From Chiua virens (Eukaryota; Basidiomycota; Agaricomycetes; Boletales; Boletaceae), in contig JAHNUO010000012.1 of NCBI GenBank assembly GCA_019787685.1, positions 806,001 to 870,000 on the forward strand: a DNA stretch of 64,000 nt, given 5' to 3'. The notes beneath the pieces are model-generated. The model made no database searches and was not told where the DNA came from. It saw only the letters and a list, made by a program, of their open reading frames with translations. Positions 1-11,430 of the stretch are shown piece by piece. The stretch's first letter is position 1; the number at the start of each line of letters is the position of its first letter. The position numbers were made by a program, and so were the translations under genes.

Positions 1-1275
1 CAACCTATCTATCGTACCGATCTTCTCATCTCCCAACGATCGCTCTGCCAGATCACGCAAGCACTGCATCTCCCTCCTGTTCCGTTTGAACAAGAAATAC
101 CCTCCGATCTCATCATTCCTCTCCCTTCTGATACTGCGTTCTTTCAACTCCTGACGTCCACCCTGTCTTCCCTCTCTGCCCACTTGGATACTTTACATGA
201 GGATTTCAGTTCAGCCCTTAGCCGGCTTGCTGCGTCGATATCCGCAACAGCCCTTCCCGCCTCGTGCTCTTCTCCTCAGACATTTACTTCGTACTCGTTC
301 ACCACCCGCAATACCACGTACATACGCCCCGGCGTTGGAGGAAAGTCTGACCTATATACCTGGCGTGAGATTTTCCGCCTCTATGCAGAAGCGGAAATTT
401 TCGAGAGTGTCACAGAGTCGTCCCACGGCGAAAGAAGCACGGTGGAAGTAGAAAGGCAACTCAAGTTGTTCGAAGAACAGATACGGGATCAGAAAGCTAC
501 GCTGGTCCTTCCCGGAAGTCGAAAAGCCCTGGATGCATTATTGAACTTGAACCTGTTCGTTCTAGGCATGAAGAAGGTATCAGTCTTCTCAGTCGTCTAA
601 TTATCTAATTGTCCCCTCACAATCTGAAATCATACAGTTCGAGCTTGCAAATTCAGACGCAACTCGAAAAATCCTCAAGAAGCACACCAAACGTACAACA
701 CTTCCGACTCCTTCTTACTTGCTGGAACAAGACACGTCTACGTCCGCGCCGTCCTCACACCATCTCACGTTGATCACGCGGCCTCCGAAATCCCTGGCGA
801 GGCTTCTCGTACAAGCAATTGGCGAGGTTCTCTTACCTATTGTACCACACATCGACGATTATTCGTGCCTCATCTGTACTTATATCGCGTTCAAACCGAT
901 CAGGCTTTCCTGCGGACATTTCTTTTGCGTAAGGTAACTAGTTCAGAGCGTGTGCTATTCCCTACGTGCGTAACCTTGTGCGTCAATCCAGATGCCTCGT
1001 CAAGCTGCAACGCCGTGGATTGGCGCCTTGTCCATTATGTCGTGCTCCAACCGTCTTGCAAGCAAACTCATGTGAGTATTCTTATCCTGCTGGTCTCTTC
1101 CACACACTCAATGTGCTATCATGTAGCAAGCATGGACTATGGGCTGCTCAACTTCATGATTGATTGGTTCCCTGTCGAGTCCCGTGAAAAGATGCTTGCC
1201 AATGAACAGGAAGTGAACCAAGAACAACTTGAACAACTTGGGATTGCAGAGGTTCGTGTTTGTCGGATCATGTAG
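1..1275 (+). CDS. RING-14-type SPX-RING E3 ubiquitin ligase, 5' end cut off by the window
   Basis: Four exons fit one reading frame: before 1-576, 638-933, 992-1071 and 1127-1275, with GT-AG introns of 61, 58 and 55 bp. Frame 1 is open from base 1, so the true start lies upstream. The first exon has the end of an SPX domain, recognisable from a segment like SDLYTWREIF followed by AEAEIFESV. Exons 2 and 3 form a C3HC4 RING finger: CLIC, then SCGHFFC, then CLVK, then CPLC. The C-terminus NFMIDWFPVESREKM is typical of fungal RING-14 proteins. SPX domains sense inositol pyrophosphate/phosphate status and RING fingers recruit E2 enzymes, so a phosphate-linked ubiquitin ligase is expected; this is family inference. 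The splice model is mine and matches domain continuity. The DNA is CpG-rich and free of stops, unlike the rest of the window. Confidence 0.88.
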
Positions 1276-1662
1276 TAAGCATTGTCGGCATCACTGCCAG
1301 TTGCACTTGTCATTGTTGGTCATCAGGAAATCAGTGAAGTGATGATATTTCTAGATAATCCCAACATATTCTTACACAAATTAAACTAGCCAGATCTTTA
1401 TTTTACATGTAAATAATGGCTGGGTGCTTCATTTTTTGTCTAGAATATAATTTCATATGTATACATGTACATATCAAGGAATATTATCACCTCAGTGATT
1501 TCCTGATGTCACTATATGTACCTCTATTATGCAACAACATATGCATATGCCCCAATGACTGCCAGTTATGTATAGTCATTGCTGGCTGTTTGAGCCAGAC
1601 AATTTTGATGCACTATAAAAATGTTTTGGAATCAGATGTCTTATGTAGATTGGATCACACCA
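1276..1662. other. intergenic, no gene seen
   Basis: AT-rich stretch downstream of the SPX-RING gene. Short ORFs only, with no recognisable domain or structured repeat. It marks the step from CpG-rich to CpG-poor DNA. Confidence 0.5.
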
Positions 1663-2304
1663 TCATGATATGTATCTATTGTGCAGTGACTCCAAAAACT
1701 GTTCCAATGGTAATCCTGATTTAAAATTTGTTATGGCCCTCCAGGCAACCCTGGACCTGCAAGCCAGCTGACTCAATGGCAACATAACTACATTTTCTAA
1801 TATTTGTTGTTCTTTTTTATACATGCACACAAAAACCATTCTTACACAGGGCTCATCAGGACCAACAATCAGGCAGTTACTCAAGTTCTTTGTGCCCCAT
1901 GTGTGTTTGTAATCTGTGAAAAATGAGCAAAGGTGTGGAGACATTTCAGAGGTCACATACTTTTCAATAACATCCACCATGTCAAGGATGTTCTCTTCAG
2001 TTACAACATGCACTTTCAAATATTGGTGACAAAATGCAAACACAAGGTAAGGACAATCATTGGTCCCATTGTTATGTTTTTTTTTGCTGTCAAAGATGGC
2101 AAAGAAATGCTTGTAGGGAGGCAAGTCTCCCAGTTGCACTGTGACTTTGCTGAGATTTTGAGATACATATCTGCCCAAAGAGTGTGCAAATGCTGAAGAC
2201 TGAAGACCAAACTGCTTCAACAATTCCACTGATGGCTTTTTACCTCCTCCTGAAAACAACATGCAGATGGTGTCCTGAACATCATTGCTTTCAGGCAGTA
2301 ACAC
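1663..2304 (-). CDS. hypothetical ORF fragment, minus strand
   Basis: About 213 codons without a stop on the minus strand, the longest open stretch between the SPX-RING gene and the retrotransposon. I recognise no family. The translated composition is protein-like, for example LGRYVSQNLSKVTVQLGDL, not low complexity. The apparent first codon is GTG and an in-frame TGA lies just upstream, so this is more likely an internal or terminal exon than a whole gene. It may belong with the minus-strand ORF at 2878-3252. It could equally be a relic of an unidentified transposon protein. Confidence 0.35.
   Translation of the reverse strand: MLLPESNDVQDTICMLFSGGGKKPSVELLKQFGLQSSAFAHSLGRYVSQNLSKVTVQLGDLPPYKHFFAIFDSKKKHNNGTNDCPYLVFAFCHQYLKVHVVTEENILDMVDVIEKYVTSEMSPHLCSFFTDYKHTWGTKNLSNCLIVGPDEPCVRMVFVCMYKKEQQILENVVMLPLSQLACRSRVAWRAITNFKSGLPLEQFLESLHNRYIS
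1684..1709. repeat. possible single terminal motif of a Tc1-like element
   Basis: The string CAGTGACTCCAAAAACTG followed by TTCCAATGG resembles the outer end of the Tc1-like element at 17928 (CAGTGGCTCAAACAACTG, then TCCCAATG). No matching inverted end was found nearby, so this may be an eroded end or chance. Confidence 0.25.
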
Positions 2305-2877
2305 ACTTCACAATGGTCCAGGATCCTGAGGGAAAATTGCAATGTTGCCTCTACTGAAACCCTGTGTTCAGCAACATACTCTCCTCACCTTCCATGCTGG
2401 ACAAAGTGATGCATGATGACTAAAGAATGACAACAAGAAATCAATATCAAATCAAAAGGGAATGCAGTCCTGGATGTGAGGGAGACATTTTCTGGTAGCT
2501 GTTCTCTGCCATAATAGAGAAAGTTAGTAAGTGCATACTTGGGTTGCTGAGGGTGTCAAGCATTCAATGCTTGTTGACAGGGGTGACACACACAAAGAGG
2601 TGCAAGGGACATTTTGACAGCATTCCCTCTGGACACAAAATAGCGTTCTGTGGCTCTGTCACACTAGCACTCTGGGAGTCTGTACACTTCTAGGGTGCTG
2701 TGTGGTTCTGGGACTTGGGTGGTGTTTCCATGGAGTTCTATGGAGTTTTGGGTGATTATTGGTGGTTTGCTAATTGGCAGAACTCCTTGGAACTCAATGG
2801 TTCTACAAAGCATTTTGTTCCTTTCCTTCTCCATTTGAAAGTTTGCTTCTCATATGGATGATCTCAAGTGGGGAAAG
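2305..2877. other. gap between two minus-strand ORFs, no confident gene
   Basis: Only short interrupted frames on both strands. It could hold an intron or small exons of a minus-strand gene joining the ORFs on either side, but I cannot fix splice sites. Confidence 0.3.
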
Positions 2878-3252
2878 TCAGCCAGGAAGTTGGATAGAGA
2901 TAGAAACATACTCATTCCTCACTTTCATGATGTTGTCCTGTAACCTGCCAAGAGATGTACAAACATTCATGAATTGAGTTAAAACATACCACCTCTCAAG
3001 TCGATCAACTGGCCCTGCAGTTGCCCCTAGTTCAGTGTCATTCTTCTGCAGAAAATCTAGCACCTCTTGTAGTGTGGTTGTGTACCCATCCTTCTCTTTT
3101 GAAGGTGAACTTAGAGAAAGGGGAAACTTGAAGCCTATGAACATGTTACAAGTGCTAATGAATCTAAGCAGATGGGGGGAACCTGATGTGACCATGGGAG
3201 GGGCCTGCCAGGACTCAACTTGTGAGTTGTATCCCTTTCTTTGCTGCAACAA
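2878..3252 (-). CDS. hypothetical ORF fragment, minus strand
   Basis: A 124-codon minus-strand ORF with ordinary amino-acid composition (for example LQEVLDFLQKNDTELGATAG). No domain recognised. It lies upstream, in minus-strand order, of the ORF at 1663-2304, so both may be exons of one decayed gene. No splice junctions could be confirmed. Confidence 0.3.
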   Translation of the reverse strand: MLQQRKGYNSQVESWQAPPMVTSGSPHLLRFISTCNMFIGFKFPLSLSSPSKEKDGYTTTLQEVLDFLQKNDTELGATAGPVDRLERWYVLTQFMNVCTSLGRLQDNIMKVRNEYVSISIQLPG

Positions 3253-3265
3253 GTTACTATGAAAT

Positions 3266-3469
3266 ATGAGTCAATATCTGGATAAACAACTGCTCCCTGA
3301 TCCAGACAGGGCAACTCTCAGAAATGGTGTTGAGATTCTTGGAGATGTGAGGAAACATTATGCTGCAAGGTATCCAAATAAAGCTTGCTATGAAGACTCA
3401 TTTGGAGCCAACTCATGTGAACATTGTGCTCCTGGTTATAATGAGGGCAATGACAGAGTAATAGCTTGA
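3266..3469 (+). CDS. small hypothetical ORF, plus strand
   Basis: A 67-codon ORF beginning MSQYLDKQLLPDPD. After its stop, the same strand continues with acidic, serine-rich coding-like sequence to about 3600 and then into a GT-AG intron-like stretch at about 3675-3720. It may be the start of the locus that the chromovirus later entered. No family recognised. Confidence 0.3.
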   Translation: MSQYLDKQLLPDPDRATLRNGVEILGDVRKHYAARYPNKACYEDSFGANSCEHCAPGYNEGNDRVIA

Positions 3470-3635
3470 TATCAGTGGTCATCTTCAAGTTCTGAAGTAG
3501 AAGATCATGCAGAGGACTTGCTGGCCTCAGAGAAAGTCAGTGATAATGATGACAACTTGAAGGAAAATGAGCCTGGAATGGGAGTTGTGAGTGCAAAAAA
3601 ATTATTTCTTCATTTCTTCTGCTTATTCTCATGCA

Positions 3636-3768
3636 GGATGGGTCCAGACAAGATGACATTGGGGCAGACAAGGTGAGAAACAATGTACATTGAAATGGAC
3701 AACGCAATTTTCAACTTCAGTACCAGGATATTGATTTGCTTGAACCAGCTGACTTGGAACAGATGAGG
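3636..3768 (+). other. left half of the chromovirus insertion locus, with a repeated exon-like block
   Basis: The string GGGGCAGACAAG is followed by an intron-like GTGAGAAAC...CAG and then TACCAGGATATTGATTTGCT. Similar blocks (GTGAGAAAC or GTGAAAAAC, then TACCAGGATAT) recur at 11800-11870 and 12559-12630, once the inserted elements are removed. The chromovirus entered immediately after ACAGATGAGG. The product is unknown. Confidence 0.4.
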
Positions 3769-4148
3769 TGTTACAATATCAACTTTTCCTCCTTTAACGG
3801 ATTCTACTTTCAATCTATTGTAAAGATAATGCCTCATGTCAAGGCTGTCCAAAGGATCACATCCAATTGGCTGCCACAATATCTCACACATACGCTTCTA
3901 TCTTTCATTTCCCTTATCACTGACTCATATCTATTCACACCTTATCATCCAATAGGATGCATTATGCTTATCTATGTAGTTTGTACTCAGATTAGAAGTT
4001 CAACATCCATGTAGTATATAAACCCCATGAATAAAGCCAGAGAGCTCTAACAAAGTTCTCTTGGAGTTTTCACCTCTTCACTGGACTGAACCCCCTCTTC
4101 ACTACACTACTACAACTTTAACAGTCTAGGTTGTTCTAGGTTGTTTCA
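3769..4148 (+). repeat. 5' LTR of the chromovirus
   Basis: Begins TGTTACAATATC and ends GTTGTTTCA. A TATATAAA box lies near 4015, with a likely transcription start near 4049. Compared with the 3' LTR it lacks 39 bp between two ACTCAT repeats, suggesting deletion by short-repeat slippage or recombination. Confidence 0.93.
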
Positions 4149-4150
4149 TT

Positions 4151-4161
4151 AGAACTTTGTT
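4151..4161 (+). promoter_or_regulatory. primer-binding site of self-priming type
   Basis: AGAACTTTGTT starts 2 bases after the 5' LTR and is the exact reverse complement of AACAAAGTTCT at 4049-4059 in the same LTR. That LTR site is about 34 bases after the start of the TATATAAA box, where the transcript should begin. Pairing stops at both ends of the 11 bases. I saw no obvious tRNA-type primer site. This matches the self-priming mechanism known for Tf1/sushi-group elements. Confidence 0.75.
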
Positions 4162-4381
4162 GTTATCTTCACTGTTGACAAACTACTGTCAAGTTTCCAA
4201 CCTCGTCGTAGCCTCTACTACAAAATAACACAGCAGCACCCAAGTAAGTCGCAAGCTTGAAAAGTAGTTGAAACATCTGTTCCCAATAAGCCAATTTGCA
4301 AAAGACTCGAGGTCTAGCATACACAGAAACAGATAGCGTACCCTTGACCAGAAAGGAAGCCTTAACTGACTTGCCCAATTA

Positions 4382-6813
4382 GTGTCTCAATCCAGTCTAC
4401 CCTTATTCACCGTTGCCGCTGCGCAGGAAGCCTTCCCAGGTCTTGAGGATGCACCCTACATTCTTGACGCTGCTTACCTTGCTGAAGTCATCACACTTGA
4501 GGATCTCGATCCAGAAGACTGTACAGATATGGAAATGTTCCACACCTTATTAGGCCACTTTATAGGAGACTATGCATCCCTATCAGACTATGAGTCAACC
4601 TGGTCCAATAGCCCGGAATTACGGTATCCAACTGAGGAACCAGAGGTCAAGCACAAATATTTTCCCGCTCCCATTCCCAAATGAGAACCGTCACCTTTCC
4701 CACTAGCTTCTTTGAGAGAACCATCAGAGGAAAGTTTAGGAGACCCAAACAATTGGCTCCCACCCAGAGAAATTGAGAGAATAGCCAATAGAATGGCTGT
4801 ACAACAGAGAAGGATACAAAGACGTCACAGGGCAAACTTAGTACCCATACACATTCATCCTTACTCACAGTACAACATCTTTGAACACCCTTACTTAAGA
4901 CCTCGGAATACTCTCAAAACCCCTAAATGATACCTACAGTAGATGTTCACATACTTCATACTTGCAGCAATCTACCACATCTTGAAGAACCTCATCGATT
5001 ACCAAAGAAGTTTGAACTTCAGGTTCTCATACAATGAACACACTTTCATCATTGCACTCTATGCTCCCTATGAGCAACAAGAGTACCAATACCAAGCACC
5101 CCTGGTTATTAATAACACTGCTTGGCAACCAGTTACTGTAGCAAATGACTGGGACAATGAATCCAACAACTAAACAAGTATGGATTACCAAACAGCATTG
5201 GGCATAATCAATGACCCAAACCAATCAAATGGTGATCGGATCGCAGCATCCTTCACCATAATAAACCAACAAGCAACCATGATCGTGGCCCTACAAGGCC
5301 AAATAAATGTACAACAGGCGGCACCTGCCCCTTCCTCCTCTAAAGTAGAAATCTTCACAGACCCAGGGTCTTATGATGGAGATATGTCCTGATTTGAAGA
5401 ATGGTGGGCTAAAATGAAAGTGTTACAACTTCTTTCTTTTCTTTGACTCGTACTACTTCTCTTCACTCAATACCTAGGTATCCTCGTACATTCATCTGTA
5501 CATCGTCTTCTTTCACCTTATGTAACCAGCATCGGCTTTACCCGCATGCTTACTCTTTCCCTTTCACATCATCATCCAATGGCATTGCACTTAGTCATTT
5601 TACCTTCATCATCGTCTATTGCCTTCGCATCGTACGATTCCCCCTTTGGCCCTTTCTTCCGTTCTGCTCTTCTTGGCCACCCCTTTTGGATATCGTGCAC
5701 TCCCCTTTTTGGCCCTTGGCCCTTCCACTCTTCTGGCCTCCCCTTGACCATCCCTTGGGTATAGATTCCCAACCGGACAACTCTCAGCAATGCCTGAGTT
5801 TTCACTCATCTCTCAGGTAGCAACCCGCTGACCAGAAACCCTCGTTCAACTCTTCAGCGCACCACGTATCAAGTGGTGGTTGTTTGAGTTATCGCAGCCA
5901 CTTGGTACTTGGTGCTTTTGCGGCTACGTTAGGTCCTACCCGGAACTACCGTAACAGAAAGGATGGCTAGAAGTAAACAACACTGCCATACCCCCAGCTT
6001 TGCACAGGGCAGTACAAGCAGTACTCTCACGCCTAAAAGGAAAGAGAGCTGTGCAATTTGCCGAAACACACCTAGCAAAAGGAACATTCCTTACATGGGC
6101 AACACTAGTACTGGACATCGAAGGAATGTTCAGACAAAACAACAAGGTCAATTGGGCTAGATCCTAATTAGAAAATCTCAAACAAGGAATGATGAGAGTA
6201 GAAGACTATATCATCCAATGGGAAGTGCTCTGGCTACAAGCTGCAATAGATCCTTCCCATGTGATAAGACTCCTTGAGGCAAACATTGCCCACTCCATCA
6301 TTTACCAAATCTTCCGTGACAGGCACAGAGTTGACCTGTTCCATGAAATATACACAGACCCCACAAGGGCTGATTACATAAAAGACCACAACCACACGGT
6401 AATCACATATGTACCTTTCCTGGATATGAAATGCCGGAAATGCCATGGAAGCACTTAATTTCATGTGACATGACCATTGGAAAAAGAAAGACCCCAACAC
6501 CATGGACATAGGCACAGCCACTTACACTGAGAAGGACGAAGATGGCTGGTTCACAGGAAAAGAAGTTAGAGCAATTGGAAATAAGAATTCCAACAAATGC
6601 TTCAACTGCAATGGTACAGGTCACAGAACCAACAAATGTACCAAACCCAAAAACCAATGCACTGAGTGCAAATGGTATGGCAGCGGACATAAGACACAAT
6701 GCTCATGCAAAGTCCGCACAACCACTAAAAAGGAAGAAAAGAAAACTTCCATATCTTCCACTTCCACTTCTTCCCCATCTGTACCAGCTACAGACCCCTT
6801 TGCTGCTATCTGA
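4382..6813 (+). pseudogene. gag remnant with CCHC zinc knuckle, split by a solo LTR
   Basis: Starts MSQSSLPLFTV at 4382 and reads in pieces to 6813. In-frame stops occur, for example the TGAs at 4682 and 4928. The segment at about 5380-5418 (FEEWWAKMK) is interrupted by the solo LTR at 5421-5956 and resumes at about 5962. A CX2CX4HX4C knuckle, CFNCNGTGHRTNKC, lies near 6598-6639, with a second, irregular cysteine cluster after it. Gag would form the particle and bind RNA. The frame is broken by several stops and shifts and cannot be expressed whole. Confidence 0.82.
5421..5956 (+). mobile_element. solo LTR, TGTTACGATT family (copy 1), promoter-less
   Basis: Starts TGTTACAACTTC and ends CTACCGTAACA, with 5-bp target duplication GAAAG at 5416-5420 and 5957-5961. 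Relative to the copy at 25950 it has lost roughly 190 bp that include the TATA-like AGTATAAATACC. It is inserted in the chromovirus gag, so it is younger than that element. Confidence 0.92.
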
Positions 6814-6903
6814 GGGATGACACCTGAGGAAGTGCAAGCTTATTATTTTGACATGTACAAAAACAAGAACAGAAAGGGAAAAGGCAAGGTGAACTGAGTA
6901 AAC

Positions 6904-9900
6904 TGGGATCTCACATTCGCACTTCCCTTCCTAAAGAATATGAAAACACTGTTTCTCTAAAGTTTGATTTCAAATACTCTGAAATAACTCCCAAGCATGA
7001 GGATAAACTGCCAAAACCGAAAACAACAGAAAACAAAAGCAGTTGACAGTATCTCTGTGGAGTGCAGCAGACATGATAGTTCTGTGCTTAATTCTGTCCC
7101 AAAACAAATCCCTGATGGGTCTTTCATTAGATCTACATCGGTAGAAAAAGAAATTATATTACTGATATTGGTATCCCCAGTAAACCAAATCAGTTATGTT
7201 GGAGCAAAAGCACTCTTAGACAGTGGAGCTAATGCGATCTTCATACACAAGGATTACGTCGCTAAGCATAAACTTCCCACTCACACACTACCTTATGCCA
7301 TACAAGTCTTCAACGTAGATGGAACCAAGAATCAAGCAGGTTCTATTACTCATACCACCCAAATCCTGATTGATTACAAAGGTCACAGGGAAATAGTGGA
7401 CACTGAAATTACCAACCTTGGAAAGAATGATCTTATCCTTGGATATACATGGTTAAAGCACCACAATCCCCATATAGACTGGAGCACAGGATCGGTTGTA
7501 ATGCAGAGATGCCCTGAATCATGTCACATGCAAGATGAAGACAATTTCTTGGATTCCATTATTGCAGAAGAACTTAGATATGCAAACTCTATCGCAGAAT
7601 CTCGTATTTTTACCACAAACATAGAAACTCCACCTTCTCCTCCTAAGGAATGCACTCTTGAAGAGATGGTCCCACAAGAATATATGAAATATGCAAAAGT
7701 GTTCGGAAAGACAGAATCTGAAAGGATACCATTACGAAAACCATGAGATCACAGCATTGACCTAAAAGAGTCTTTCATTCCTAAGAAGGGTCACTTAATA
7801 CCCCTCTCTGTCACTGAACAAGAGGAGGTTTCTGCATTTATCAATGACCAATTAAAGAAAGGTTACATCAGACCCTCTAAATCGGAACATGTTACGATTC
7901 ATTTCTTTTCTTTACTTCACTTGTACTACTTTGCTTCACTCGATACCTAGGTATCTTCGTACGCCCATCCGTACGCATTCGTCCTTACGTAACCACATCG
8001 GCCTTACCCGATGCTTACTCTTTCACCTTCTCGTCATCACCCGATGGCTTCGCATTTGACATTTCATCTTCGTCATCGTCCGCTGCCATCGCATCGTACG
8101 ATTCCCTTTTACGATTACTGCGCACTCCTTTTGGCCCTTTGGCCCTTCCGCTCTTCTGGCCTTCCCCTTTTAGTTACTTGGTCCGTGCGCAGTTCAGTAG
8201 TATAAATACCTCGCAGCGATACTCATGTACACTAGTCTTGATCTCCGCAATCTAGCTGAGTATCTCTGCTCCACTCGGATCCTTCCTTGTGACCTCTTGA
8301 CCTGGGACTTCTCTCATCGTCCCTTGACCACCACTCGAACCCTCAACAGGGTATCCTTGATCCTTGACCGTCCCAAGGGTATAGATTCCCAACCGGACAA
8401 TTCTCAGCAACGCCTGAGTCTTCACTCGTCTCTCTGGTAGCCCACCGCTGACCAGAACTCCTTGTTCGACTCTTCAGCGCACCACATACCAAGTGGTGGT
8501 TGTTTGAGTTATCGCAGCCACTTGGTACTTGGCGCTTTTGCGGCTACGTTAGGTCCTACCCAGAACTACCGTAACAGAACAGAGATCTCCAGTCTTCTTC
8601 GTTCCCAAGAAAGATGGAAAGAAACGTATGGTCCAGGATTACTGATGCCTAAACGAACACACAAGTAAAAATAACTATCCCTTGCTGCTCATCTTGCAGC
8701 TCATGGACAAATTAAAAGACGCTAAGCTATTTACAAAAATGGATCTCCGATAGGGATACAATAATGTATGCATCAAAGAAGGCGACAAATGGAAAGCAGC
8801 TTTTGTCTGCCACCATGGGTCATTTGAACCCATCGTCATGTACTTCGGATTATGTAACTCACCAGCCACATTTCAAACTATGATGAATGAAATCTTTGCT
8901 GATATGAATGGCGTTGTTGTTGTATACATCAATGACCTTATGATATTCACAAATACCGACAACTATGAAACTCATGACAAAATCGTACTTGAGGTGCTTA
9001 AACACCTTCAAGATAATGACCTCTACATAAAACCAGAAAAATGCTTCTTTTGTGTAAAAGAAGTGGACTTCCTCGGAATGATCGTGGGAACTGATGGGAT
9101 TAAAATGGATAACAAAAAGACCAAAGCAGTAGCCAAATGGCCAACTCCCACATCAGTCAAACACATCAGAAGTTTCCTTGGACTTGCCAACTTCTATTGC
9201 AGATTCATTAAAGATTATGGAAAAATAGCATGACCATTACATGACCTTACTAAAAAGGATCAAAAATTTGAATGGACCTTCGCTTGTGATGAAGCATTCA
9301 CTATGCTTAAAAAGGCATTTATGACAGCCCCTATCCTTGCTTATCTGGATCAGAATGCCAAATATCGCTTAGAATGCAATTCATTGGATTTCGCAACGGG
9401 AGCAGTTCTATCTTTAGAAAAGAAGGACTTTGGCACCCTGTTGCTTATAATAGCCACTCTATGACCCCAGAAGAATGGAATTACCTGATTGCTGACAAAG
9501 AAATGCTCTTGGTTATCCAATCATTGGAACTATGGTGCCACTATCTTGAGGGTGCAAAACATGAATTTGAAATATGGAATGACCACCAGAACCTTACGTG
9601 GTTTATGACATGCCAAGATCTTAACTGAAGACAAGCAAGATGGGCACAATATCTCTCATGCTTTAACTTCACTTGGCACCACAAGGCTGGAGTCACTATG
9701 GGAAAAGCAAACACTTTAAGCAGGAGGGAAGACCACATGATTGGAATCGAAGACAATAACAAAGGAATCCTACTCATGGATCCATCTAAGATTCGATCAG
9801 CCGTCACTCTCCTATACAATGGCAATCAGTTTCTAAATGACATACAACATGAAACTATGAAATTATCACCAAATGCCATGAAACATCTCCTATCTACCGG

Positions 9901-11430
9901 ATATACAGTTGAGGATGCCTTCCTTAGAAAAGGGGGTAAGATCTTCATTTCCAATGCTTTACACACCAAATCCATCACTATGTTTCATGACACACCCGAA
10001 GCCAGACATCCTGGTTATGACAAAACTTTAGAACTTCTCACATGAACCTACATTTGGCCTTGTATGAACGAAGAAGTCAAAAACTATGTCTCACATTGTG
10101 AAAGATGCGCTCAATTCAAGGGTTCTAATCAGAAAACAGCAGGACTCCTACAACCCTTAGAAACACCATTATTACCATGGGAAGATATCTCAGCAGATTT
10201 TATCACAGATCTCCCACTTTCACACTCCTATGATTCCATTCTCATGGTTGTGGATTGCTTCTCTAAAGAAGTCAAATTCATCCCATGCCACAAAACATGT
10301 ACTTCTATGGATCTCACTAAATTATATCTCTTACACATATGGAAATATCACGGCCTCCATAAAACCATTGTGTCAGACCAAGGACCACAATTCGCTTCCC
10401 AACTTATGAAAGATATATGCTCAGGGTTAAAAATAACACCCAAATTAAGCACTGCACATCATCCACAAACAGATGGACAATCAGAACAAATGAACCGAGA
10501 AGTGCAACAGTATCTTCGCATGTTCTGTGCAGAGAAGGATAACACATGGGCCGATTGGCTTCCTCTCACACAATTCTCATATAACAGCAAGAAACACACT
10601 GCCACTAAATTCTCACCATTCGAAATCACACATTCCTACATCCCTAGGATGGAAATTATGCCACATTCCATGAAAAACCTGGCTGCTCAGAACTTCATTA
10701 TGGATTTCTCCAAGATTCTAGAGCAAACAAATCTAATATAGATAAAGCCATGGAACACATGAAAAATGTTGCTGATAAATTGAGAACAGAACCTCCTTCC
10801 TACTCCATTGGCGATAAGGTCTGGCTCTCAAAAGCAAACCTAAAAATCAAACAACATCCAAAATTCACAGACAAGTGGATTGGACCCTATGACATAATAT
10901 CCATGCATGGTCTGAATGCTCTAAAGCTTCAACTCCCATGCACTATGCGAATATACCCAGTTGTAAACATTTCTCAGGTCAAACCTTATAAGGAACACCT
11001 TCCTGATCAGCTGGTTTATAAACCACGGCCTATTGTAATTGGAGATGACCAAGAAGAAGAATTTGAAGCAGACTACATTGTTGATTCCTGAATGAAGGGA
11101 CATCACTTAGAATATCTCATACACTGGAAAGGTTATGATGATGATGAAAGAACATGGGAACCACTAAAGAATCTGAAGAATGCATTGGATCTCATATCTG
11201 ATTTCCATGAAGCACATCCAGATGCCCCACATAAATTAAAAGTCACACAAACCGAATTCAACTCTATGTTCCGAAATTATGAGAACAATACCCAATCTGC
11301 AGATGAGGATAGTCTCCATCGTCTCAATTATGAAATTATAGATCATCCGGAGTCTGATCCACAGACAGGGGGTAGTGTTACAATATCAACTTTTCCTCCT
11401 TTAATGGATTCTACTTTTAATCTATTCTAA
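6904..11430 (+). pseudogene. pol remnant: protease, RT, RNase H, integrase, chromodomain
   Basis: The protease motif LLDSGANA lies near 7213. Reverse transcriptase starts around 7745, is split by the solo LTR at 7890-8576, and continues to about 9235; the YxDD box reads YIND, with AAT at 8931-8933 replacing the first catalytic Asp codon. RNase H follows (9240-9730) with a frameshift. The integrase has an HHCC-like region (CERCAQF near 10112) and a DDE core: ADFITDL, SDQGPQFAS, and E in QSEQMNREV. Near 10890 WIGPYDI marks a GPY/F-type module. The chromodomain (YLIHWKGYDDDERTWEPL) lies at about 11112-11165. Stops are mostly TGA where Arg or Trp is expected. Confidence 0.9.
7890..8576 (+). mobile_element. 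solo LTR, TGTTACGATT family (copy 2)
   Basis: Starts TGTTACGATTC and ends CTACCGTAACA, flanked by GAACA at 7885-7889 and 8577-8581. It contains AGTATAAATACC near 8199. Removing it and one GAACA restores the reverse-transcriptase reading frame. It is the most CpG-rich copy of its family here, which suggests recent insertion. Confidence 0.94.

Noticed and set aside
5443..5820. 125-codon plus-strand ORF and overlapping minus ORFs
   Set aside because: They lie wholly within a solo LTR, and a similar ORF is found at 25972 in a second copy of the same LTR.
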